Shown in pieces: positions 45,152 to 55,634 of a DNA stretch of 64,000 bases. The notes under the pieces were generated by a model. It saw nothing but the letters and a program-made list of their open reading frames with translations. It was not told the DNA's origin and ran no database searches. Position numbers and translations under genes: made by a program. The stretch's first letter is position 1, and each line of letters begins with the position of its first letter. Source of the stretch: Morchella semilibera (lineage: Eukaryota > Ascomycota > Pezizomycetes > Pezizales > Morchellaceae). The stretch covers positions 3,056,731 to 3,120,730 of the forward strand of contig WBVU01000005.1 of the NCBI GenBank assembly GCA_009192285.1. Reading direction: 5' to 3'.

Positions 45152-48100
45152 ATTACAACCAAGTTACAACGCTCGAATCAGACTGCTCATGCTTGCTCGT
45201 TCGTGGGCTGTATGTATTTTCCGTGCAACATTCATTGGGGAAAGGTTCCTTGGAAAGGAAGTAGTGGTGCATCCAAATAATTCTAGCGTGGGAAAGGCTG
45301 CTTTTCAATAAAAGGCGATCGACAAATTATATAATTCTTTCTACATCACCTTTTTTCTTCCCTTCAGCAATGACAAAACTAGCGGCCCTTTGTGTTCACT
45401 TGTCTCATTTTCAGTGCTGTAGTACAAAATTAGGTGTATTTGAGTGGGAGGGGTCTGGGGTGTTATTTTCTTCTATATCCTTTTTCTTTTGTCATTTGAT
45501 CAATTTCCTGGGGGTTTTTCTAACATTCATCTTCTTTCAGCATGACTAATTCTGTATGGTGTTCAAGTTTATTTTGTGTGTTTTTTTTTGTTGGTTTTTT
45601 CTCTTACGTGTTTTATTTTTTCTCTTTCTTTTTGCTCGCTTCAGGGATGCCCCCGGATTGAATCTGAGAAGGCTAGCTGGTTTTTTCTTGTTGGAAGGCC
45701 TGGCTGGCCTGGTTCATGCCTGTTATCTGAACGGATGGTCACGAACGATGTTGAGGAAAAAACACTTTTGTTCTTTCACACTTTTTTTTTGTAACGAACG
45801 AAGGATATCTGGCAGGGGTAAGGTTGACGTCTCTGTTTATTTTAGATGGGGACCGACGCCAGCCCGTCCGAATCTTATTGTTTCTTTTCATCGGAGGGTT
45901 TAAACGGAGTATTCTTTTTGGTCACCCTTGCGCTAATTGGTCACGCCACCTCCACCTTTGCATGCCTCGTCCGCGCTGGTGTTGCACAGGAAAGAGTGAG
46001 TTCCTATGTGCGGAGTGGAGGCGGGATACGCCCTTTATTTCTCCCTTTTCATTGCACACACTTTATGGGGATCGTATGGAATTGGTTGTTCTGGTGCACT
46101 ACTGGTTTGGGGGGGGGGGGGGGTGGCTGGAATGGATTTATCGGGGGAGGGAGGAGGGTTGAACGAGTTTCTTTGTGTCTATTTTCACTATTTATCTTTT
46201 TTTTTCCCTTCCCTGTTTTATTTTACCATCCAACTACTCTTGAGACCATTTTAGTTTTTATCAACTACCTCGCACTCATTTACACCATTTCCTTTAGTCT
46301 CTACCTGTCACCTTTTGATACCACCTTTACAAAAAAGTCCAATCCACTACTCTTCTACGGTTTAGTGACTAATTGACTGTTTCTTCATCACTGCCTTGAT
46401 ACTAAACTTGACGGCAGCCAACTCTTAATGTTAGGGTCCAACTCCTACATACGCTCTTTACGCATATTTTGTTTCCTTGAATGTATCTTCTTCCACGGGC
46501 TATTTATAGTATTAGCTTCCTCTTGTATGATAGAGTGTTTAATCTCTCTGCTATCTTTTCTCTCTCTGAGCTATCCTTCTCTCTGGGTTCTGGAAACCCC
46601 AAAAGAAGAAAGGAAAAAAAAAGAAAAAAAAAGAAAAAAAAAAGCTATTTTTTCTTTTCTTCTTTTCATGGTTAATGATAGAAATGGAATTCTGGTTGTT
46701 TGTTTTTGACATCTGCGGACGTTCGTCCCCAAGCCCGTTCGTTTCCACGGCCACTGCCACTAGATTAGGTGCGTGGGGGCCCCCCACCAGAATCGATCAA
46801 GAGTTTGTTCATTGGGTAGATAGCGAGCTTGGGGGGGATCGCTCCCTCGGCGGAGTTAAAGTGAAAAAAGACGGAAGCTCTATTATTCCTTGCCCGACCC
46901 GGGCCCCGATAATAGCAAGGCATGTTCTTGGGGGAGGGGGGGGGATGACGCATCCACCCCGGCTTACTTGCCCTTTGCGAGCAACTACTAGGCACTACTA
47001 CTACCAGTACCAATACATGTAGGTACTACGGAAGTGTAAAGAAACATTTTTTCTGCCTTTCGCCACCACTGACAATCAGCGTTTTAGAAATAAGGAGGTT
47101 TGCTGTGGGGCGTAGTTATGCTTTAGAGTTTTGTTTGTAAGGGATTTGGATTTGCATGTGGGCGCCATGCGTGCTGGTGGTGGAGGTTGGCGGTTAAGCT
47201 CTAAACAGGAGTTAGGTATCATGGACGGTCACTCGGGGGGGCGTTGCTCCGTCGGGCTGACTGAGATGGTAGCTACATGCTCAACCCCCCCCCCCTCTTC
47301 TCTCTCTCTCTCCCAAGAATGGAAATATCTACATACATATGTTTAATCAGCCAACATATATTTGTCACGTGTATTAGGGTTGTAGGGTAGAGAGAGTTCC
47401 TGGTACTGGTGCTGGGTACATGTAGGTATGTACCTTGACATTAATTAATTGTGTGTACTTGTATGTATCGTACGCGTAAATCTCAACATTGTATATATGC
47501 ACGAATACGTACGCGCAAGATCAGTCAAGACGCTAGCTGCCCCTCGCTAACCGGTTACAAGGCATAACCTACATACATGTAATCTTCGTGTGTCGATCGA
47601 TACTGAGACAGACTTCAGTGGTAACGAACGATAGCCTTATGGGCCTAGTTACGGATGTTGTGTAGGTAACTAGATATAAATGTAGATAGTTAACATGTAC
47701 CTACGTACGTAGGTACCGCAAGGCACTCGGATTTCGGCTCATTAATTGCGCAAGGCCCACATGGGACGGGGATGCCTGTACGAGACGGGAAGGCACCGAT
47801 GAAATAAATTTCCTCGTCAGAGAAGCATCGGGGGTGGTACACGGAGCTATAGAAGATAACTGTAGGTACAAATTGCAAAGTCGTGTCCCATTGATCTGGG
47901 AATTCCGGAAACAAGGAATGGCGATGACAACCGGCCAGGCTAGGGTTTATTTAGATGGGGGGAGGGGGGGGGGGGGCAACTTGTGACGGGGATCGTTTAG
48001 CAAGATTGGGAGGCATAAATGCACTTTGCCATTACTCTGGACAGGATACTCACCAGGCCTTTTAACTCGTTAATGCAAGTTGCCTTCGCCGAATATCTTT

Positions 48101-49962
48101 CACCAGTGCCGAATCGCGGAGTGGTGACTGTTACTCAACCAGCAGTATGAGATGCTGCCTCGTCTATTACAGTCCACTTAAAAAAAAAGGTCTGTTTGGA
48201 GGGCCCGCTCGATCGAGCGTATCTCGTCTCGTATTGTATTGTGATTCACCCGCCACGAGGTTTTCGTTGACGATACTGGTGGCCTCGTTGACTCTGGAAG
48301 CTAGGCTATTATATCGTTAGTCTCCATTACCGGTATACCACGCCCCGCAATAATCACAAAGAAGTCAACAAACGCTTTGATCTGTTGCAATTGATAGAGC
48401 TGTGGATATCTGGGCCGGGTTTGAGATGGAAGGTATACTGGTTCCTAGTTGAACTGCGAAGCTCGGGGGGCCGGCGGCTTTGTAGTCGTTCTCTGAGGCT
48501 ATACTTATCTGAACTAGGCCCTACCGCCATGTGGAGGCTACATGTATACATGGTGTACTTAATTCCAGGTTGTACCTTGGGGGTTAATGGAAAACACTAT
48601 ACCACGTACCCACGTACGTGTTGACTTTGCCAGAGCGGGTAGAGACACAGATAGCGTAGTTCATAGTAGAAACTGCGTGTAACTGCAAACCATCTTTTCA
48701 ATTTGTTTCAGTTCATCACTACTCTAGTCAAACTACCTGGCACGCAAGCAGGTTTACTCCTTCTGTCCGATGCCAGAGGAGCTGGCTGGTCAGGCAATCG
48801 CAGTTTCCATCAACTCGATCGATACCGCAAGCTAGGCAATGATCCCATGAATACGTAGTCCATGCATCTTGGGCAAAGATAAGCATAATCAGGAGCTGCA
48901 GCTCTACGGAGTCATGCCAGCCAGTCCGTTGATGGTGGTTGGTGGGGGGGGGGGGGGGGGGGGCGGTATGAAGAACCAGGACAAAGGCAGTGCTGGCACT
49001 CCGAATAACATTTTGGAATATTTACTCTAGAGAACGTATACTACTGCCTATACTCGAAGATCTAGAGGGTAGGAACGGCGGGGGTTGGGAGGCCGGGAGA
49101 GCATATGTTAGGTTGGTTGGTAGCCTTCTTACCGGATGCTTAACCTAGGAGAACGCAAGGGGACGGATCTAGTGGTGGGTACTAATGTGCAAGTTTTTCA
49201 CATGGTCTCTAGGATGCATTCATGGCCGGCCTAAACAAGAAACGAAGTCGAATTTCTCAAGGCCCTTCTGGAAGAACGGACTTGTGTAGCTATAATCCTA
49301 ATTAAGAAATTTCTGATGGGGGCCATAGCTTAGTTAAACTATGCTCTGGGGGGCCAAACAGTCAAGGCTTAATTGGAGTCGTCTGTACACGTGGCCTACC
49401 TTCTATCTAACGTTGACATCCGAGAGATCCGGGAGCTTTCGCTCATGAAGGAAGTGATAGTGGGGGGACACCGTAATGAACACCAAATTAACGTGGTTCA
49501 AGATCTCTCCAGGATCAATGCGACCTAAGATAACACAAAGAATAGATTGCTTTTACCATAATAACTCAAGGTAGAGAAGGGTCTGATATATGTTAAGAGG
49601 GAGATATATGTCAAGATCATCAAAATTAACATATGCTGGCTAGTGATGGATATCAGGAATAATTAGTGACTGTGATAATTATACTAACTGCACCATGCCT
49701 AACGGTAAAGCCAAGATTGTACTGGGGGGGAGGCACTACTGGGTGGAGGAGTCCCACTGGGAGTTTTTCGGTAATGATAGGACCCCGTATTGTGGTGCGT
49801 ACGATTTGTAGAAGGAGGTAGGTACGGGGCCCTCAGTTCTTCTTGCATCGCAGATTCTGCGCTCCTGCGGCCGGATGAACTTTGTTCAGTAGGGTTTTTC
49901 GACTGCAGCCTCGGGCTCCCAGGCCGCCGGGTTGGCCTATTACGGAGCCAACGCAGGTATTA
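45152..49962. other. Gene-free stretch, left part of the 8.4-kb desert
   Basis: T-rich and low-complexity from 45.3 to 46.7 kb, which explains the long Phe/Leu frames (such as 45846-46376). G runs occur at 46109-46123 (15), 47964-47976 (13) and 48944-48963 (20). TACATGTA occurs at 47014, 47417, 47574 and 48539, and a 20-bp palindrome GTACCTACGTACGTAGGTAC at 47695. No gene is recognisable. Confidence 0.5.
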
Positions 49963-50078
49963 GGCCCTTTGCGCAAAAGACTCCAGATTCTTTTTTCGGT
50001 AACCTTATTGGTGCCTATCCTCCCATCAACCAATCATACAAGCAGAAAAAGACTCCGGAGTCTTTTGCGCAAAGGGCC
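49963..50078. mobile_element. Mini inverted-repeat element, 116 bp, TA-flanked
   Basis: The ends are inverted repeats of about 22 bases (GGCCCTTTGCGCAAAAGACT at the left; the same inward from the right), flanked by TA at 49961-49962 and 50079-50080. It is read through by apparently protein-like frames on both strands, but this is an artefact of the palindrome. Related strings (GACTCCGGA) recur just outside to about 50155. Confidence 0.55.
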
Positions 50079-51995
50079 TATTATGGTGCGTTGATAGACA
50101 TGCATAAGAGCAAGATCTTGCAATCCGATTGGGCTAAAGGGACTCCGGACTTTAGGTAATTCCAAAACAACCTTCAGTTTAAAAAAAGGCCGAAATCTTC
50201 GAAGCTTCGAACACATTGGACCCTTCGAAGCATGGCCTCTGGCCAATTGAGGCGGGCCTTCAGGAATGTTTCAGGCCGCGAAAGCTTTGAATACCGGGGT
50301 CGGAAAGTATCTCACGTAAGCCCACTGATTCGAACCTATGTACATGAGACAAATTCCTTGGACCCAAGTAGAGAGTGAGTATGTTCCCAGATCAAACAAA
50401 ATATACTCCCCCCTCCGCCTCCCTTCCCCCCGGCCTCCCCTCCACCGTCTAAGCCAACCTAAAAGTTTATTGATCCTAGCCAATGGTCTGCCTTGTGCCA
50501 AGCCAGTACATTAATCTCGGACTAGTTTAAAACTAAAGCCTATGGGTGCTGGAAAGTATGTATGTAGTCGCCACATGTGTACCTTTCAAGCCACACTGCT
50601 TGGCAACCGGGGAAATGATAGCTTCAGCATGTATCTTAATGATTGGAGCATATCATAAACCGTCGATGTTGGCCTTGTGAGACATGAAGCCACAGCACTA
50701 TTGGGCAAGAGAGATCAACGAACGCAATATTAAGTATTTACCCATTGGCTCTAGCCACCTCTTGGCCTTCATAAGCAGGTGTCAGCATTGCCTCATGATC
50801 AGCGCTTGAAGAATAGCTTAATTCTGCTAAACGAAGCTTGCGCCATCTCACCCGTAAGGATCCCAGGGCTCGTGAGAGGTTTCGATAGCCGAGCTGTCTG
50901 TGCTACTCTTGATAAAATAATCGCGGTTAAGTACTCTATCAGAGGCTCGCGGGGGTGGATAATTTGAGCTTATGTTAGGGACTGGGGAGGAAGGTATTAG
51001 AAAGAATTGGTTAACTGGCCATTGATAGTAGTAGTATGTACATGTGTGATTCATTCACAACGAACATAAACCCGAGTCCGATTCCGGGGCCCGGTACGGT
51101 ATAGTCTATGAACGGCATATTAGGAGGTGAATTGAACCAAGGAATGTCCTGAAATCATCGCATGCTTATGGGTCTAAGGGTAGGGCTAACCGATATCATA
51201 GAGATATACATATCAATCCTTTAGTATTAATACTAGCTATAGGAGAAAGAGGGATGGAGGACGGGTGCGCGATAGGATCCTCCCAAGACTAAGCTTGATA
51301 GCAATACAGAAAGCGTGATTGAGTTACTTTAACCCCCCCCCCCCAAGCCGGTTCGGCCCAGGAAATATTCCCAAAAGTATCCATTGTTCTATACTGTAGT
51401 TGTGTGTGCGTCAGGTGGTTCTAGACTAACATTGCTATCTCCTATATACGTCCCATGCTTTTCGCGCGGGGGGGGGGGGATCGTGAGCATTAACAGGTAG
51501 CTGACCAAGGACCCCGGGCTGTGCAGGAGGTAATGTGGTCGTGCAAATTGTAGTTGAAGTCCTTCTTTCCCTAAATCCTCCAGACCGCATTCGAAACAAG
51601 ATTTGTATTTAACCCTACAATTACACACTAGACCATAGTCAAAACGGGCCCTTAACTCTTTGCTTATCTTGATGGTATCTGATTGTTAGATCGATCGTGC
51701 CCGGCCTCCGCAGCAGTGATAGGTAAAAGCCTAGCTATATATGAGTGGGTTTAGGAGTACCAAGGAGGAAGTAAGAGGTCGTAAACGGCGATTTCTAGAC
51801 GGGAGTGGTTTACGGGGTGAAGTTTTGACTCGTTAAGGTTAAAGGACTGTATAGGAAAAGACAACTACCGCCAATACAGCTCAATTCCTGCTTGCCAAGC
51901 TAGACCATGAACTAGACAAAAAAAAAGACCATGAGATATCCCTTGCCAAGCTGCCTTCGATTCCCACTTTTTTCTTTCTTTTTTTTCTTTTCTTC
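50079..51995. other. Gene-free stretch before the GC-rich island
   Basis: AT-leaning DNA with short C runs (about 51333) and G runs (51470). No recognisable gene, repeat family or RNA gene. A string resembling a T-loop at 50331-50341 has no matching stems. Confidence 0.5.
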
Positions 51996-52003
51996 TATAT
52001 AAA
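51996..52003 (+). promoter_or_regulatory. TATA box in front of a GC-rich repeat island
   Basis: TATATAAA after a long T/C-rich tract is followed 47 bases later by an ATG (52050) that opens a 223-codon frame through the island. The layout resembles gene promoters in this window, so transcription of the island is plausible. Confidence 0.35.
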
Positions 52004-52049
52004 CCCTTAAAAAAAACCCACCTCTCCCCTCTCTCCTCCTAACGGGAAC

Positions 52050-52721
52050 ATGCACCGTCCTCTGGGGGGCCACCCCTCACGACCATTAATCCACTCCCAC
52101 GGGATCGCAAGACCCCGAGAAGGCCTGCCGGCACGTCTGTGTGCCTGGGAGTGGAGGAGCAAATTGCCAAGACTGGGTTCTCCGGTCCTGGCGATTGCTC
52201 CCTTGGTCAGGCGTCCCGGGTTTGCATGTCCTCCACCGGGGACCTCGTTATTCATCGTCCCCGGGGGAGCGGGAGGGGCTGGGCCTCACGTTTGTGGGGT
52301 CCGGGGGGTGGGGCTTGTGGTGCGCACACAGGCCCTGCCTTGCAACAGGCTCGGGGGGCGCTCCTTCTTGTCTCCTGGCCGCTGTGCGAGGGGATGGGAA
52401 GGAGCTTTTTGGGTTTTTTTGGGGGGGGCTTTTCCTTCTGCTTGGGCTGGGGGTCTGGAGGGGGCTTCTTTTTGTGTGGGTTGGCTTCTCGTTCCCTGGA
52501 CGAGTGTGGGTGTACTGGGGGCTCCATGGTTCCTTCTTGTTCCCTGGCCGCTGTGCGAGGGAGTGAGAAGGAAATTCTTCTTATGTGGGTTGGCTCCTCC
52601 CCTAGGGATATTCTGGGGGCTGCGTAGATGGTTCCTTCTTGGTTCCTGGCCGCCGTGCGAGGGGGCGGGAAGGAGTCTATTGCACGCAGTGTATGTCGGG
52701 GCCAAAGTATCCACAGCTTGA
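52050..52721 (+). repeat. GC-rich island with tandem repeats and an orphan 223-codon frame
   Basis: The base composition rises sharply compared with both flanks. A unit of about 46 bases beginning CCTTCTTG and containing CTGTGCGAGGG or CCGTGCGAGGG recurs at 52363, 52532 and 52634 (spacings 169 and 102). Between copies a second unit, GTGTGGGTTGGCTTCTC or its variant, recurs. The plus-strand frame 52050-52721 is Gly/Pro/Trp/Leu-rich and matches no family I know. Long frames on other strands exist too, because stops are rare in GC-rich DNA. It may be a minisatellite-bearing element or an orphan transcript. Confidence 0.55.
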
Positions 52722-53588
52722 TATATTATGTAGCAATAGGAGTACAGTCTGGGTATAAAATTGGACAGGCAAGGTAGCAATGTTTGGCTACTGGGAGTAG
52801 CTTTCACCTTCTGTAAGTAAAGCCAAGAGTCATGCGCTGATCAAGGAGACTCGGGACTTGGGTCCTTATGGTGAGGTGTTCTGTAAACTGGTAGTAGGTT
52901 TTGTACAGGCTCCTATAGCTATAGATATATATATATAGCTATGGGCAACACTTTATATAACACATTATATTACCAGCACGAGGGATTCTTGCATGGTCTA
53001 AAGCCCCAAAACTCTCTCAATGGAATCTCAAATAAGCCACCATGCCCCTCCAAAGTGTGCGATTTCCCTTAGCTGATGTAGTTAGGAGTCAACCCAACTC
53101 AACTAGCAGCCAACTAGACATGGCTAGTATCCTTAGATCGCTACTAATATATAAAAGATACAGTCCCCCAAAACCCCCAATTTCCCCATTACGGTACATA
53201 CACGCATGACAAAAGAACGTACAGCCTACCAACAACATCCCAGGGATGTGTAATTAATAGCACCGAAGTACGACACTGCTAAGTAGCTAGACAATACAAC
53301 AATATAAAGATAGTGTAATGCAACCCCGCTGGACACATATTTGAAAAGAATCATGACTCTACATATATATAAGAACCGCCGGGTGCTAGCTTTGATAATA
53401 TCAACAGTCAAGGGGTACGTGCGGGCCGGGCCCCGCCAAGATATCCACAACAACAACAACAAAAAAACCGGTATTTCGATCATTACCCCAAACACCGATC
53501 CCCAAACCACAAAACCAAGACAAGAAAGCCCAAGCACTGGATGGTATATCATTATTATATATTACTCCCCCTCTATCTACCTCTCTAC
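52722..53588. other. Gene-free stretch, 3' side of NPR2
   Basis: Contains an AT palindrome around 52916-52942 (TAGCTATA and its mirror around a TA run) and the probable 3' UTR of NPR2. No gene is recognised. Confidence 0.5.
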
Positions 53589-54874
53589 CTACCTATTTAC
53601 AATATCCGCGCCCACCCCCTCCAGCAGGTCCACAACATCCCTCTCGCCCATGCCCAGCTCCGTACAAATCTCATCCACACAGCAACCCCCCTCAACCCAC
53701 CTCTTCACCTTCCCCCCGAGCCTGTCCGGGTCCGCCGCAACGGGCCACCGATGGCTGCGATACAGGAACCCCTTGACGACACCAAAGGACACAAACCTCC
53801 TCACGTCGACGCCCCTGAGGCGCTCCACGTTCTCGACGCACCACTTGCGCAGCGTGGCGCCCTGGCAGAGGCTGGTGTACATCTCGAGGAGCCTCGTGAG
53901 GGGCACGCGGGACCCGCTGGTGCTGACATAGGCCGCGCACTCCTCCTGGGCGCAGCGGTCCGCGGCGAACGAGGCGATCTCGGCGGTGCAGGCGTAGATG
54001 GCGCCGAACTGGAACACGTCGACCAGCACCAGGCAGCCGTAGTAGAGGAGGTGCTCGATGGCCTTGCGCGCGAGCGTGTAGTCGGTGTCGGCGAGGTCGG
54101 CGAGCCGCCGCACGCTGTTGATGCCGTCGATGTGGGGGGCGATGCGCTGCAGCGTTAGGTCCCAGTTGACGTCCATGAGGGTGTCGAGCTGGACGGTGAG
54201 GAGGGGGACGTGGTAGGCGCGCACGGGGGGCGGGGGGGGCGTATGTGGGGAAGAGCTTGAGGTTTAGGGTGTTGCTTTCGTCTGTTTGTGTCTGTTAGCG
54301 GGGCGGGGTTGGGTTGGGGGAGGTGGGAGGGGGAGGTACTGATGGGGATCATGCACTCGGAGTAATTGTTCAGGTCCTCCATGACCTGCTCAATGAGGGC
54401 ATACACGCCCGCCCTCGTCACCTCATTACTCAAGAAGCCGCTCTGCTCCTCGAGGGCCTTGAACAGCTTGGCCACCTTCCTCACCACGCTCTTGTACGTG
54501 CAGTACTCGACGTCAGCGTCCACCACGATGGCAAAGTTGAATATGAACTCGTTACGCGCATACTTGCGGTCCGACAGACACACGGGGTACCCCAGGATGC
54601 GGTAGGAGCCCGTGCACACGGTCACAAGCCTGTCGCACAGCTCCTGCTTGGGGATGATGTGGGCGCTGATTGTGTCAAAGTCGAAGAGCGGCTGCGAGTG
54701 TGGTGAGTGTGAGTGGGAGTGGGAGTGAGGCCCGGAGTGGTGTGGGGGGGAGGAAGAAGAGAAGGAGGAGGAAGCGCAGGGGAGGAGAGGGGTGATTGAG
54801 TTGTCGGGGACTTGGTAGACGACTTGAGGACCTTTTCCGGGGTGGAAGTGAGAGTAGAAGATTGATTTGATCAT
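53589..54874 (-). CDS. npr2: Npr2, GATOR1/SEACIT subunit, frame broken once in a C run
   Basis: Npr2 with Npr3 and Iml1 inhibits TORC1 at the vacuole when amino acids or nitrogen are scarce. Exons 54340-54874 and 53589-54281, separated by a 58-nt intron (GTACCT donor, GCTAAC branch point). The start MIKSIFYSHFHPGKGPQVVY matches the family; an upstream in-frame Met (54901) adds nine residues and is less likely. Further blocks: PKQELCDRLVTVCTGSYRIL, YPVCLSDRKYARNEFIFNFA, LYGFDV-type downstream sequence VPLLTVQLDTLMDVNWDLTL and IAPHIDGINSVRRLADLADT. After the intron the frame shifts once between NLKLFPTYAPPPP and VRAYHVPLL at the paired C tracts (54225-54240). One base fewer there would give a continuous product of about 408 aa. 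This may be an assembly error in a homopolymer or a real mutation. Confidence 0.85.
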
Positions 54875-55121
54875 TATTGTGTGTGTTGAGGGGTCGCGCA
54901 TTGTTTTTTGTATGTGGGGGGGTATTTATCAGCTATCAATATATCGGGACTATCGCGAGTTGAGCATAGACAACTTTTTTTTTTGTTGTTGCATAGGGCG
55001 CACAGGGAATAGCGAATTAGGTAGGCACAGGTCGCAGTGTGGCCCGGGCGTCTTCTCGTCTCTCATGAGTCTCATCCAAACTCCCCCACACCAAACAACC
55101 ACAACCATAAAACAACCCAAA
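54875..55121. promoter_or_regulatory. Divergent promoter of NPR2 and the SNAPIN-like gene
   Basis: Only 247 bases separate the two start codons, which point away from each other. The region includes a T run (54975-54985) and pyrimidine/adenine-rich leaders (ACAACCACAACC) next to the right-hand gene. Such spacing usually means shared regulatory sequence. Confidence 0.6.
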
Positions 55122-55634
55122 ATGTCATCCCCCACCGCCGCCCCCTCCTCTCCCGCCCCAACGCCCACCCCAACTCCAGATCTCTCACGTCCCACCGACC
55201 CCCTCGCCGCAGGCCTCAAGTCTCTCCTCGACCCCACAATCAAGCAGACGACCGAGAAGCTGCTCCAGGTGCACCAGAGCCAGTTGGAGCTCAACGCAGA
55301 GCTCACACGGCTCATTGCGCGTGAGTTTCCCCCCCCACCCACCCGTCTGTCTGTCTGTCCGGTTAACGCAGCAGACATGGAAAGAGTTGAAGCACTACCT
55401 CGACACGACGGATCCCCCCGCGCTGAAGCCGACGGTGGTGAAGCTTGCGGCGGTGGGGAAGAGGCTGGCAGTCGTGAATAGTGAGTTTGCACCCCCCCCC
55501 CTCTTCTTTTTTTGTCTGCCGCCCGTTCGCCGCTGATGGGTGAGGTAGACTCGCTGCAGGTGATACAGGGACGGGTGAATAAGTTGTATGTGCAGATGAG
55601 CAAGCAGCGGATGCCGTATGCGCACCACCAGTAG
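55122..55634 (+). CDS. SNAPIN-like BLOC-1/BORC subunit, 3 exons
   Basis: Exons 55122-55320, 55385-55480 and 55549-55634 give 126 aa. A Pro/Thr-rich N-terminus (about 35 residues) precedes a coiled-coil that follows the Snapin pattern: LAAGLKSLLDPTIKQTTEKL, VHQSQLELNAELTRLIAQ, LKHYLDTTDPPALKPTVVKL, GKRLAVVNNSLQVIQGRVNK. Snapin belongs to BLOC-1 and BORC, which control endosome/lysosome (vacuole) sorting and positioning. Intron 1 (64 nt) needs the AAAG acceptor at 55384; the two nearer CAG sites break the frame. Intron 2 is 68 nt (GTGAGT to GTAG). Both introns contain long C runs. It is divergent from NPR2. Orthology to a particular subunit (Snn1/Snapin) is likely but not certain. Confidence 0.78.

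Noticed and set aside
45846-46376. 176-codon plus-strand frame
   Set aside because: It lies in T-rich low-complexity DNA. The product is Phe/Leu/Gly-rich only because of base bias.
49932-50159. Protein-like frames on both strands
   Set aside because: The similarity between strands comes from a palindromic TA-flanked element, not from coding constraint.
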